NCBI GenBank assembly: GCA_023374045.1
Contig: CM041783.1
Span: 127,225,503 to 127,289,502, forward strand
Origin: Limonium bicolor
Taxonomy: Eukaryota > Streptophyta > Magnoliopsida > Caryophyllales > Plumbaginaceae
Length of the DNA: 64,000 bases
Direction: 5' to 3'
The notes beneath the pieces are model-generated. The model searched no databases, was not told the origin of the DNA, and saw only the letters and a list, made by a program, of their open reading frames with translations. Below are positions 47,232-60,293 of the stretch, one piece after another. Both the position numbers and the translations under genes were made by a program. Position 1 is the stretch's first letter, and each line of letters starts with the position of its first letter.

Positions 47232-47399
47232 GGTCCGGGACTTGGTCCGCACCCTAAGTCCCGGACCAATACTAAACATGACTTTCGGCCACTTTTTCTA
47301 CTTGGTCCTGGACTTAAGTCCCGGACCAATTCCTACATTCACTCTCGGGCCTTTTTTTGATGCGGTCCGGGACTTTGTACATATCCTAGGTCCTGGACC
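47232..47399. repeat. GGTCCGGGACTT palindrome array, tandem copy 1
   Basis: Same three-unit array as 28846-29025, with the middle unit shortened (GGTCCTGGACTTAAGTCCCGGACC, one half-stem fewer). Confidence 0.9.
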
Positions 47400-49541
47400 C
47401 TGCTAAAAACTGCTACCTAGGTGATTTTTCAACCGCTAATCAACCCTTAATCCACCTCTAATCATTCCATACCCTTTCCACATGTTTTATACATGTTTAA
47501 ACACACTTAAACACTCCTTAAAACTCCTTAAATCCTTGGTCCAATCCATACTCAACTTTTTGCCCAATTTCTACAAATTTCAATTCTCATTTCTACAACT
47601 TGCACACTTGTGCATTTCTACACTTTCCATTGCACTTTGCATCTTGTCCTAACTTCATTTTACCATACCAATTCATTTCTAGACATATGCACTACCTATA
47701 CCCAAGTCAAATCTCCATCTTCAAGATTTCAAACAGTAACTCTTTCTTTTGTTTTTCCAATGCATTTCACATGCTATTTGCTACAGATTTTACACCCTTT
47801 TATTCTCATCCTACAACTAACATTCCATGGTTACTAAAAATCTCTACTCAACCCAATACACACCTTGGTTCTCCCATTCTCCAAGTCATCCAAAAATGCT
47901 TATTTTCCACTAAAATTTTGCCATAACCTTCCCATAAACCTTACATCCTCACTTCATCAATTCTCACCAATTTTCATTCCTAATGTAGCCACACCCGCAA
48001 GGGGTCCTACCAGCACTCAAAGCAATATCAATTTACTAAAACTTCCACAAACAACAATACCATTCATGTTAGTTATTCGTTCATCTGGTTTAATCGGATG
48101 CTCTCTTTCTTCCCATTCGGGTTCTTAAGTCTTACACCAAACTTAGTCCTACTTACTTGTTGCTTTACTTACACTTCACTCATTACCTTACTCGTGCTTG
48201 CTCAATTCTCGTTACTTTACCAATACTTACTCATCACTCAATACCTATTGCATCACTCATACTTACATATTACTCAATACTCGGTACCATACTCGTACTT
48301 ACTCTTACTAGGTACTCCTTACATACTCATACTTACTCCGTACTCAATACTCATTACTTTACTCATACATACGCAATACTCAATACTTATTACTTTTGGC
48401 CTCCGGGCGGAGTCATACACAAGACTCGCCACCGGGCCTACAAATACAGAGGGGCTGTACACTTAGCTCCTCAAATACTCAAATGTCCGTTTTTACTGGA
48501 CTACTCAAATTCCCAACACTCCTCTCTAGGAGAATCTTACAATCTCATGGATTAGCTAGAAGTATCTCTCTCGATAATCTCCACTAGCTTAGGGAATTAC
48601 CACCGTATAGTATTCTCAGATTTAAGGGTTTCCCCAACGTATCGAATACTCTCATGTTCGGGACATTACTTACAATAGTCGGGGCCTTTCATTGGGGGTC
48701 GACTAATTTTCAAAGGGGTTTGGAGATCCCTCGTCATTCTTTACTACTTTCATGGTTCATGTCTTGCTCTATCATCAATACCTCTATTAGATGTTACTTA
48801 TATATACTCCCACTGCTTATTGTTTTGTGGATTGTTCATTTCGGTTCTCTTACCATTATAGGGAGGTTACTAGTCCCGTACACTCTCTCACATTATAGTG
48901 AGTTCATTGGTTTACGTTAACGGTTCTTGGTTCGTTAGTTTAGTGCGTTTATACGTTTCCGTTAATTCGCAACATGACTCTTACTACGAGTCATAACTAC
49001 AAGACTCATCTAGGAGTCGGTCTACACACCAAATTAAGCCACACAGTCATTCAAGAAGGGTTAGCTCATACAACATACAGCAAGACATACAATGAAAGGC
49101 AATAAACCATTTTCATGCTTTAATCTTGATTATCTGGCATACAGCACACAAATCAATGTAGCTCGGTTAGCATACGGGGCATGAGAAAATCATACCTTTC
49201 ACCGGGGTTAAATTTACCGGGTGTTCCCCGTTCCTTGGTTCCCACTTGTTCCTCGTGTCTTACTCTTGAACCACTAATTACAAGTCAAATGGTTCTATTA
49301 ATATTAAGGCGTTACGGTACGTACATAAATGCTACTCCCATACTTACCCCGTTATCCCGTTATCTCAGTTTAACTTAGTGTTCTTAAACTCACAACTTTC
49401 TCAACCACTTCTAACCTTCGTTTATACTTCTTAGGAACTTTAAAGGTCATCAAACAACTCCTAAACATCATCTAAAACCAATACCAATCAATCCCCCATG
49501 TTTTAAAGCCTAAAAAGTACTCAAGGGTGAATTCTAGGGGT

Positions 49542-49709
49542 GGTCCGGGACTTGGTCCGCAACCTAAGTCCCGGACCAATACTAAACATGACTTTCGGCC
49601 ACTTTTTCTACTTGGTCCTGGACTTAAGTCCCGGACCAATTCCTACATTCACTCTCGGGCCTTTTTTTGATGCGGTCCGGGACTTTGTACATATCCTAGG
49701 TCCTGGACC
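49542..49709. repeat. GGTCCGGGACTT palindrome array, tandem copy 2
   Basis: Nearly identical to the array in tandem copy 1 (47232-47399). Confidence 0.9.
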
Positions 49710-51861
49710 CTGCTAAAAACTGCTACCTAGGTGATTTTTCAACCGCTAATCAACCCTTAATCCACCTCTAATCATTCCATACCCTTTCCACATGTTTTAT
49801 ACATGTTTAAACACACTTAAACACTCCTTAAAACTCCTTAAATCCTTGGTCCAATCCATACTCAACTTTTTGCCCAATTTCTACAAATTTCAATTCTCAT
49901 TTCTACAACTTGCACACTTGTGCATTTCTACACTTTCCTTTGCACTTTGCATCTTGTCCTAACTTCATTTTACCATACCAATTCATTTCTAGACATATGC
50001 ACTACCTATACCCAAGTCAAATCTCCATCTTCAAGATTTCAAACAGTAACTCTTTCTTTTGTTTTTCCAATGCATTTCACATGCTATTTGCTACAGATTT
50101 ACACCCTTTTATTCTCATCCTACAACTAACATTCCATGGTTACTAAAAATCTCTACTCAACCCAATACACACCTTGGTTCTCCCATTCTCCAAGTCATCC
50201 AAAAATGCTTATTTTCCACTAAAATTTTGCCATAACCTTCCCATAAACCTTACATCCTCACTTCATCAATTCTCACCAATTTTCATTCCTAATGTAGCCA
50301 CACCCGCAAGGGGTCCTACCAGCACTCAAAGCAATATCAATTTACTAAAACTTCCACAAACAACAATACCATTCATGTTAGTTATTCGTTCATCTGGTTT
50401 AATCGGATGCTCTCTTTCTTCCCATTCGGGTTCTTAAGTCTTACACCAAACTTAGTCCTACTTACTTGTTGCTTTACTTACACTTCACTCATTACCTTAC
50501 TCGTTACATACTCGTGCTTGCTCAATTCTCGTTACTTTACCAATACTTACTCATCACTCAATACCTATTGCATCACTCATACTTACATATTACTCAATAC
50601 TCGGTACCATACTCGTACTTACTCTTACTAGGTACTCCTTACATACTCATACTTACTCCGTACTCAATACTCATTACTTTACTCATACATACACAATACT
50701 CAATACTTATTACTTTTGGCCTCCGGGCGGAGTCATACACAAGACTCGCCACCGGGCCTACAAATACAGAGGGGTTGTACACTTAGCTCCTCAAATACTC
50801 AAATGTCCGTTTTTACTGGACTACTCAAATTCCCAACACTCCTCTCTAGGAGAATCATACAATCTCATGGATTAGCTAGAAGTATCTCTCTCGATAATCT
50901 CCACTAGCTTAGGGAATTACCACCGTCTAGTATTCTCAGATTTAAGGGTTTCCCCAACGTATCGAATACTCTCATGTTCGGGACATTACTTACAATAGTC
51001 GGGGCCTTTCATTGGGGGTCGACTAATTTTCTAAGGGGTTTGGAGATCCCTCGTCATTCTTTACTACTTTCATGGTTCATGTCTTGCTCTATCATCAATA
51101 CCTCTATTAGAGGTTACTTATATATACTCCCATTGCTTATTGTTTTGTGGATTGTTCATTTCGGTTCTCTTACCGTTATAGGGAGGTTACTAGTCCCGTA
51201 CACTCTCTCACATTATAGTAAGTTCATTGGTTTACGTTAACGGTTCTTGGTTCGTTAGTTTAGTGCGTTTATACGTTTCCGTTAATTCGCAACATGACTC
51301 TTACTACGAGTCATAACTACAAGACTCATCTAGGAGTCGGTCTACACACCAAATTAAGCCACACAGTCATTCAAGAAGGGTTAGCTCATACAACATACAG
51401 CAAGACATACAATGAAAGGCAATAAACCATTTTCATGCTTTAATCTTGATTAGCTGGCATACAGCACACAAATCAATGTAGCTCGGTTATCATACGGGGC
51501 ATGAGAAAATCATACCTTTCACCGGGGTTAAATTTACCGGGTGTTCCCCGTTCCTTGGTTCCCACTTGTTCCTCGTGTCTTACTCTTGAACCACTAATTA
51601 CAAGTCAAATGGTTCTATTAATATTAAGGCGTTACGGTACGTACATAAATGCTACTCCCATACTTACCCCGTTATCCCGTTATCTCAGTTTAACTTAGTG
51701 TTCTTAAACTCACAACTTTCTCAACCACTTCCAACCTTTGTTTATACTTCTTAGGAACTTTAAAGGTCATCAAAAAACTCCTAAACATCATCTAAAACCA
51801 ATACCAATCAATCCCTCATGTTTTAAAGCCTAAAAAGTACTCACGGGTGAATTCTAGGGGT

Positions 51862-52029
51862 GGTCCGGGACTTGGTCCGCACCCTAAGTCCCGGACCAAT
51901 ACTAAACATGACTTTCGGCCACTTTTTCTACTTGGTCCTGGACTTAAGTCCCGGACCAATTCCTACATTAACTCTCGGGCCTTTTTTTGATGCGGTCCGG
52001 GACTTGGTACATATCCTAGGTCCCGGACC
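51862..52029. repeat. GGTCCGGGACTT palindrome array, tandem copy 3
   Basis: As in copies 1 and 2; its last unit has the better-paired GGTCCCGGACC end, as in the 3' LTR. Confidence 0.9.
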
Positions 52030-54192
52030 CTGCTAAAAACTGCTACCTAGGTGATTTTTCAACCGCTAATCAACCCTTAATCCACCTCTAATCATTCCAT
52101 ACCCTTTCCACATGTTTTATACATGTTTAAACACACTTAAACACTCCTTAAATCCTTGGTCCAATCCATACTCAACTTTTTGCCCAATTTCTACAAATTT
52201 CAATTCTCATTTCTACAACTTGCACACTTGTGCATTTCTACACTTTCCTTTGCACTTTGCATCTTGTCCTAACTTCATTTTACCATACCAATTCATTTCT
52301 AGACATATGCACTACCTATACCCAAGTCAAATCTCCATCTTCAAGATTTCAAACAGTAACTCTTTCTCTTGTTTTTCCAATACATTTCACATGCTATTTG
52401 CTACAGATTTTACACCCTTTTATTCTCATCCTACAACTAACATTCCATGGTTACTAAAAATCTCTACTCAACCCAATACACACCTTGGTTCTCCCATTCT
52501 CCAAGTCATCCAAAAATGCTTATTTTCCACTAAAATTTTGCCATAACCTTCCCATAAACCTTACATCCTCACTTCATCAATTCTCACCAATTTTCATTCC
52601 TAATGTAGCCACACCCACAAGGGGTCCTACCAGCACTCAAAGCAATATCAATTTACTAAAACTTCCACAAACAACAATACCATTATACATACTCAAATTA
52701 CTTGGCTCTAAGGCCTTTAATCCAAACATTAATTCACAAATACAATCAAACTTCCACCAACTACATTCCTAGTACTATAGCTTGGGTTCTTTCATTACTT
52801 TACCGATTCCCATTATTCTAATGCATTTAAATTGGCATTAAGAGGGATTCCTTACCTTAAGCTCATACTTTCTTCTTTGTTTTTCCAATCTCCTCTTGCT
52901 CCTCCTCTTTTCAAATTCGGTCAAGGGGGCAATGGAGTTGCCAAACTCCATTCCCATCATCCAAGGAATATAAAATAAGTGTAATTAAAATACTAGCCCT
53001 TGGAATAATACTAATTCATTGAAATGCTTAAAAACACCAAATCTAGGGTTTACCTTTGAAGTCTTTTACGAGGGGTTTTAACCCTTGATTCAAGAAGGTG
53101 ATCCCACCACCATTGGAAGTTTGGAATAATGCTTAAAAGAGAGAGAGAAAAATAGAGCTCCATTAGAGGCTAAAATCGGCCACACTAAGAAATGGAGGAA
53201 ACATGAGTTTTTCATGGAAATTTTTACCTTAATGGAGAGAGAAGACTCCAAGCTTCGATTTGGTACCATTTTCTCTTCAAATGGTCAAAACCCATGGAGA
53301 TGAACTTCCTCATTTTTGGATTTTGAAAAGAGAGAATGATAGAGGATGATGAGGAGATGAAGAATATGTACTTATTTTCGTGATTAGAGCTTTAATGAAT
53401 CTAGAGCATGGAGTATAAGAGGAGAAGCCATGGGAGCAATTTTGAGAGCTTCAAAATCATCCCCAACCAGAGGAAGGAGAAGAGAGGAATCAAGAGGGGG
53501 GGTTCTCACGCAGGAAAAGAAAGTAATGGGAGGAGAGAGAGGGAAAATGTGAGTATTTGTTACTTTTTGCTTTATTGCTTTATAGACTTTTCAACTCATG
53601 AATTAATTAACTAGTCAAGTGTGAGTGTGTGTGTGTGTGTGAGGGATTTAATTAACTCATAAAAACCGGCCCCACACAGTGATACATGCTGGAGTGTTTT
53701 TTACAGAAAACACTCATTAATTTGCCAGGTTTTAGCACTATTCACTAACCGGGCCCGTTTTCCAGAATTTTCTCCTTTCCTTAATTTTATTGGTTATTAA
53801 GCTTCCATTAATGCTTAGTTATAGTTATTTAATGAACTATAATTTTTACGGATTCGTTTGACCACTCAAAGTCATGTTTTCGGGTTTTCTCGAAAAACGT
53901 GCGCTAAAGCTTTATTAGCGTTTTAACACATTACTTGGATCCGTTTTCTTCGGGAATCATTCCCGTACATTAATTAGGCATGAATAAGCCTTAGGAATCC
54001 ATATAATACTCTAATCGAGGTCTCGTACCTCCTATGGTTATTTAACGCTTATTTTAGCGTTTTCCGCTTTTTAAGCATTTTCTCATTTCTCTTGGATTTA
54101 TTTTTCCTTACCAAAATTACTTAGGCACTATTAGGCCCTTAAATACCATATTAGAATAATTTAATCACCATATTTAATTTCGGGGTATTTCA

Positions 54193-54354
54193 GATGTATA
54201 AAGACATGAAGAGATACTTCTGGTGGTCGGGGATGAGGGTAGATGTTACCGAGTTTGTTTTGAGGTGTCTCACATGCCAGAAGGTGAAATTCGAGCACCG
54301 ATGACCGGGAGGAATGGTGCAGTCGATGCCAGTTCTGGAGTCGAAGTTTCATGA
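54193..54354 (+). pseudogene. pol: E integrase, zinc-binding part
   Basis: Resumes E's pol after element M: MYKDMKRYFWWSGMRVDV, then CLTCQKVK with the Cys pair of the HHCC zinc finger; the His part is at the end of the piece before 26743. A TGA follows at 54302 (Arg in the family). The piece is cut at 54354 by a solo LTR. Confidence 0.9.
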
Positions 54355-57300
54355 TGTAACACCCCTACTACAACAATACACTTAATAACCATTTTGCAGC
54401 GGAAAACATACATCATCACATTACTTAGCTCGTTGGTGCTACACGTCGTTAGCCACCCACGTGGCTAACAAGGCTTATACATATACATTGTATCGGTCTG
54501 ATGGACCAGATTCCTGAGCAACTACACATTACAATCTCCTTCCATTACCAACATTTGTTATACATTTACATTCCAACCGTACCGAGTACTTACAAACTAA
54601 TGCCGATAACAGTCTCGGTCTTACTGCACCTACAATACATAAGTAATTCATTAACTACCCATGTAGAAACAACTACCTTGTCCTACTCTCAAACGGTCTC
54701 CAGCTCCTTGTACCTGAAATAGAAAAGGAAAGAAAGGGTGGCCCCCAAGGGGCTCAGCACCTTTGCTGGTATGGTAATCCCACAGCCCGCATGCTACCGG
54801 GCCACGCACAACTAATTGTCGTCTAAGCGTGCGATTGATTATATTTAAATCATGCATGTAAACTATAAACACATAACACAATACATACCCACAACAATGG
54901 GGTTCAACAAATCAATCAACACAACAAAACTCGTTAGCTCACTCATTTTCTTCCTTAGCCCTTGAGGGTTTCTCCTCTAATGAAGCTATTTCCTTAATAG
55001 ACGACACTTACCCACTAGTCGGGTTATACACAAATTCATCTTATAATAACCTGGATTCATATTCATGATCCGCATCCTCCACATCACAACACATTTCACG
55101 CTTCATCGTACAGATAACACAACATCGCAATAAGAATTGCAGTACAACAATAACACATAACATAACGGGGACGGTTCTCTTAGGAACCGACCCAACATAG
55201 TTAGTTCACTTGTAAGCCTAGAGAATGATATCCCCCTCATGTTAAGCTCGTTATACAACACTCGTCACCGTCCTAATAGTCAGACGAGTAACTTAACTTA
55301 AAGATGGATCGGATATAGTGACCCGAACACACCACAAAAACACATGTTCCCCCTAGACCGATCATAAGACAGAATAGTTAATCTTTGGAGTAAGCTAGTG
55401 GAAGATCGTAGTCCAAGGAGGAAAAACAACCATAACAGAGAGGTAAAGCAAGGATGGATACCCACTCCCAAACAACGCGCGACCGGAACGACCGGATTCC
55501 TCACCCCCATTAGTACATATATACTTATAAATAAATAGTTAGAGCTCCATTATGGAACCTACACATCCACACACCATAAGGTATTACAACTGGGTTAAAC
55601 ACACAAGGGAGGTTCACACACTTGCACACAACAACATCACACAACTAACTCACGCATAGCCGTGGTTAGAACATTCCCATGGTATGGGTCATTAAATCCG
55701 AATACCGAACTCTCATGTGTTCCTAGATTTGGTTAGCTAAGGTTTAACACATATTTGAGGTCAAACGATATCGGAGACTAAATACGCCACATAAATGAAT
55801 TACTATAAACTCATTACATGTTTTTATCTTACAAGGTGGCAAATACTCAGAAAACACATTGGCATACAAGCCGGTGTAATCCGGTAGGACACAGGTTGCA
55901 AGAAAACCATACCTGTCACCACGGTCCACTATATCATGTCCTTTTAGGTTCCTCGAACAAATCCCGTACAACTGGTAACATCACATATACTTTTATTAAT
56001 ATTGGGGTAACATGTTTGCTTAACGTTTAATGCACCCATAGTTTACCCCGTCATCCCGTTACACTTAATTTACTCTTGTGATCTTGAGTTTACAACTCTC
56101 ACATCAAACCCAACACTTGTTTACACATTTTAAGGCCTTTATATGTCACCAAACAACGCCTTAACAACATCCAAAACCATTACCCATCAATCCACCACCT
56201 TTAGAACACTTTAAAACACATTTTAGGCCATTTTTGGTCTGGTCCGGGACTTGGTCCGGACCCAAGGTCCCGGACTACCTCTGGAAATTACTCTCGGCTT
56301 GTTTTTTGCAATGGTCCTGGACTTGGTCCTGGACTTAAGTCCCGGACCAATTCCTGCATTCACTCTCGGCATGTTTTTATGGGTGGTCCGGGTACCTATA
56401 CAAGGGCTAGGTCCCGGACCATGTTAATAACTTGTCAAAACATCATTTTTAACCCCTAATCCAACCTTAAACCTTACCTAATCATTCCATAATCTTTCCA
56501 CATGTTTCCTACATGTTTAAACACCTTAAAATAAGCACTAAACCTTCCTAAACCATCACTAACTTGTTACTCAATATCTTACAACAATTCCTAACACTTA
56601 TAACACTTTTCCTTAGATTTCTAAGTGGTATATTATGCCTACTACCTCAAGTAACCAAAGTGTTGTCTCTCAAACATCACCACCACTCCAAAAGAATTAT
56701 TTCTCATAAACACCTCCTTTACACAATTGCTTCTAATTTCCACAAGTTTACACTTAGACCTTCACAAGGCATTCTTTTTCCTTTTGTTTACCAAAACTTG
56801 TACAAGACTTAACAATTCACATAACATAACCTTGGTGTGTTTAAAACACCCATTTGATCTCTAAATCCTCCAAGACCATTCCTAGGTCATCTTAGGACTC
56901 ATAAACACCTTATTTCACTTTCTTTCACCATCTTAACACTTAACAATCCCTAGTACTTTCTAGGTCATAAAATCTCATTACAACACATAAACTCCTTTGT
57001 TTATCAACTAAATTTTGCCATAGCTTCTCTTGTATACTCTCACACCCAAACACTTAGGTTTTCACCTTTAGACAACCAAGAACACTTAATCACTTAATAC
57101 GCATTCCTTACACCCAAGCATATTGTTTTTCATCCTTTAACCATCCAAGACATTCATCTTCACAAGAAATGCTCTTTACACACAACTAAACCTTTAAACT
57201 ACACTACATCACAATATAGTGCATAAACTTATATTGCTTGGCTCTTAGGCCCTTAAATAACATTAAACTTAAACACTGAATCTCCACATTTAAATTCTTT

Positions 57301-58927
57301 CAACCTGCGAATACACACAACAATGCTCCCATTTCTTTTTAGTCCACCTTGTGGATAGTTTTCTAGCTCATTTCCCATTGGCTCTTTAGGTTATTTATTA
57401 AGCAAATATAGCTCAATTCCTTAATACATAAAACTACATTAAGAGAAGGTAATTTACCTCTTTGTTTTTCCAAGTTTTCTCACTTGTTTTTTCTTGTTCT
57501 TTCTTGATAGAAAATCGGCAAGGGATTTTATCACATGTCAATCTTCTAACCAATATACATATAAGGGTAATGAGCATTAAGTTTCATACTTAAACTCACA
57601 TATAAACCCTAAATTCACATAAGTGTTTTTAAACACTAAAATTGATATTTACCTTTGAAATTTGAAAGGGAACTTGAATAGGTAGCAAGATAGGACTCCA
57701 CCTAGCCCTTTGAAGTTTGAAATGGAGCTAAACCAAAGCAAGAGAAAACACCATTACAAGGTGGTTCTCGGTCACATAGAAAAAGAAGAGGAAATGAAGT
57801 TTTTCTTTGGTTTTCCTTACCTTGAAGCAAAGGAGAACAACAAGGTGTGAAAATGTGAGCTCAAGCTCCATCAATGGTGAATCTCCATGGCACCGAAATT
57901 GAGTTCTTGAAGATTTGAAAAGATAGAAGCGAAGAGCTTGGTCTAACTAAGACAAATATGGTCTTAGAATTTGATTTGGAGCATTAATGAACATTTGGTG
58001 AGCAATTGAAGTTGGAGAAGAGAGGGGATGTAGCAATCACGGTTCTGGTTGGGAGAATAGAGGAAGAACACGGTGGGAAGGCAAGGAAATGAAGAAGAGA
58101 GGTGAGAGGTTTCAGTTTTGTAAGATATTTAAGCTTAAAAGCAAATATTAACTTTACTTTATTTCTTTTTCTTTTCATTAGTTGGATGACTAGGTTAGTG
58201 ACTCCCCACCTTAAAAACCGTTCCCCCTTCTATATATAAGATATATATGGCCTTTGTTGACCAATTAAACAACTTATGTTGACTTATAACTTAAACTAGC
58301 ACTGTTTGAGCACTATTCACAAACTAAGGCACATATTTGTGAAATTTTTGATTTCCCATTGATTTAGACTTTCTAATGTGATACTAAGTAGTACACATGT
58401 TGATTAAAGAGTAATGATGGACATTTAGCCATTCAAAACCCATTTACAAGACAATTTTTCAAAAATGTGCTTTAAGGCTCCTTAAAGCACATTTTGTGTT
58501 TTAACTTGTTTTCAAGCTTGGTTTTGTTTGATAATTTGTTTAATATGTTCATTAACATATAAATAAGGTCTTGGTAAGCTTATGAGGACTTAACCAAACT
58601 TATCCCAAGCTTAGAGCACATTTTCGCCCATATTGGCTTTAAGGTATTTATTTGTGTTTTGTTTAGTTTAATTGTCTACCAAAGTTTTCTAAGGACTTAA
58701 TTAGCCTTATTAAATCATAACTGAATGTTATAAAGTCTTGGTAGGCTCTTTGGGTCCTAACCAAGTTCACTCCAAGCTTAGAGCATGTTTTTGCTCAAAC
58801 TGTGTTTATGGTACTTTATTGTTTTTACTATGGTTTAAATCGTTCACTAATGTTTATAAGGCACTTTTTAGCCTTAATATACCATAGTTTAATGTTTAAA
58901 CAACATACCAAGGATTGGGGTATTTCA
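54355..58927 (-). repeat. solo LTR in E's integrase (4573 bp)
   Basis: TGTAACACCCC to GGGGTATTTCA, with a perfect target-site duplication CATGA (54350-54354 and 58928-58932) and reading frame continuous across it. This is the clean reference for the LTR ends of the family in this window. A palindrome array lies at 56241-56420. The rest is AT-rich and gene-free; TATATATAAG-like sequence near 58230 and splice-like purine tracts are not interpretable. Confidence 0.94.
56241..56420. repeat. GGTCCGGGACTT palindrome array in the solo LTR
   Basis: Three units with the same stems and ACTCTCGGC spacers as in M's LTRs, about 1.9 kb from the PBS-side end. Confidence 0.9.
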
Positions 58928-58932
58928 CATGA

Positions 58933-59983
58933 CATCTCCATGGACTTAGTGGTCAGACTCCCACCTAGCAGGGGAGGTCTGAACATGATATGGGTCGTAG
59001 TGGATCGCCTTACCAAAGTAGCCCGATTCATACTGATGAAGGATACTTGGAAGGTAGCTAAGTTAGCTGAGTTGTTTGATAAGGAGATCATGAGACACCA
59101 CGGGATACCAAAGACCATAGTGTCTGATAGAGATACCAGATTCCTTTCGAGGTACTGGAGAGCTACGAGAGAAGCGTTGGGTACAGAATTGAAGTTGAGT
59201 ACTACATCCCGTCCTCAAACAGATGGTCAGACTGAGCGAACAATTCAGTCACTCGAGTATATGATGAGAGCATGTGCCTTAGACTTCCAGGGCAGTTGGA
59301 TTGACAAGTTGCATCTGATTGAGTTTTCTTACAACAATAGCTATCATGCTTCGATCAAGATGGCACCTTTCCAAGCTTTGTACTGTAGACCATGTCATAC
59401 ACCACTCTGCTGGGATGAGTCGAGTGACACGGTCATCATAGGACCAGAGTATTTAGAGCAAGTTTAGGCTGAAGTTCAGCAAATCAGGGAGAATACGAAA
59501 GCTGCTCTGGATAGGCAGAAGTCGTATGCTGATGTTCGACGATGAGACGTGGAGTTCGCAGTGGGGGACCAGGTATTTCTTCGAGTCCCACCGATGAAGG
59601 GTGTGTTCAGATTTGGGCAGAAGGGCAAACTTAGCCCGATGTTTGTTGGTCCTTATGAGATTACGGAGCAGGTGGGCCCAGTTGCTTACAGGTTGAATTT
59701 ACCTGCTAAGCTGGGTAAAGTGCATGATGTCTTTCATGTTTCACAGCTGAAGAAATACATGCACCACCCCTCCCTTGTGTTAGAGCATAAGAGATTGACT
59801 TTAGAGCCCAATATGAGATCAGTGGAGACACCTCAAAGAATCTTATATACAAAGACTAGGGACACTCGCCATAAGTTAGTGTGACTGGTGAAGGTTCTCT
59901 GGTCTAACCAGGATGTTAAAGAGGCCACGTAGGAATTAGAGGATAAGATGAGATCGAAGTACCCTTCGTTGTTTAGCTACTAG
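58933..59983 (+). pseudogene. pol: E integrase core, C-terminal domain and chromodomain
   Basis: The integrase core has its acidic triad visible: ISMDLVVRLP (first Asp), IVSDRDTRF (second Asp) and RPQTDGQTERTIQ (Glu). Then FSYNNSYHASIKMAPFQALY and EYLEQV, stopped by TAG at 59465-59467. After another stop near 59542, the C-terminal domain follows (VGDQVFLRVPPMKGVFRFGQ, KLSPMFVGPYEI, VHDVFHVSQLKKY near 59725). Last comes a chromodomain-like stretch (RILYTKTRDTRHKLV, LVKVLWSNQDVKEAT, then KYPSLFSY), broken by TGA 59882-59884 and TAG near 59932 and ending TAG 59981-59983. Chromodomains guide integration to heterochromatin. Confidence 0.92.
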
Positions 59984-60293
59984 ATCCTCTGTATAGGGTA
60001 CGGGGAGTACCCCTTTTTAAGGGGGTAGAACTTTCTCGCTTTTGAGTTAGTAAACGAACATGTTTATCGTTGCTTTGGTGAATGTAAGCTATGGCTTTGT
60101 GTAAAGTATTACACTTTGTGTTAAGTTCAGATAAGCATAGTACTTATGTGTTGTACTTGTTGTAGACCATTGAGTCTTAAGAAGTGTGAATGTGAATATA
60201 AGATATGGTATTAAGATTAAGGACCTTGAGTAATGTGAATGACTAAGTACATATATGAACTTTGGGGACAAAGTTCTTTTAAGGGAGGTAGAC
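59984..60293 (+). other. 3' untranslated region and polypurine tract of E
   Basis: 310 bases without a reading frame: CCTTTTTAAGGGGGTAGAAC near 60011-60030, a T/G-rich middle, then GGGGACAAAGTTCTTTTAAGGGAGGTAGAC. The purine tract at 60281-60293 abuts the LTR. Confidence 0.85.

Larger units (their letters stand above)
45735..52683. repeat. three tandem copies of a ~2.31-kb LTR segment
   Basis: Copies start at TTCATGTTAGTTATTCG at 45735, 48063 and 50372, with lengths of 2328, 2309 and ~2311 bp. At the two internal junctions CAACAATACCATT runs into CATGTTAG; at the third (52683) it runs on into the normal LTR sequence ATACATACTC, as in the 3' LTR at 29690. The CATT/TTCAT overlap at the junctions suggests slippage or unequal exchange at a few shared bases. 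Copies 2 and 3 are the most alike. Confidence 0.92.
26744..54192 (-). mobile_element. element M: gypsy retrotransposon inserted in E's integrase
   Basis: The outer ends are TGTAACACCCC (26744) and GGGGTATTTCA (54192). The flanks GAAGT (26739-26743) and GATGT (54193-54197) are a 5-bp target-site duplication with one change, and joining them restores E's integrase frame (HPGASK to MYKDMK). On the minus strand: 5' LTR 45115-54192, decayed PBS, internal region 45114-31201 (interrupted by the solo LTR 35874-44541), polypurine tract, 3' LTR 26744-31200. The true internal length is about 5.2 kb. Coding sequence is too decayed to name individual domains with confidence. Confidence 0.9.
45115..54192 (-). 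repeat. 5' LTR of element M, expanded to 9078 bp
   Basis: Starts TGTAACATCCC and ends GGGGTATTTCA. Colinear with the 4457-bp 3' LTR except that a ~2.3-kb internal segment is present three times in direct tandem. The many short ORFs repeated through it (for example those near 45829, 48157 and 50466) come from the minisatellite and are not genes. Confidence 0.92.
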
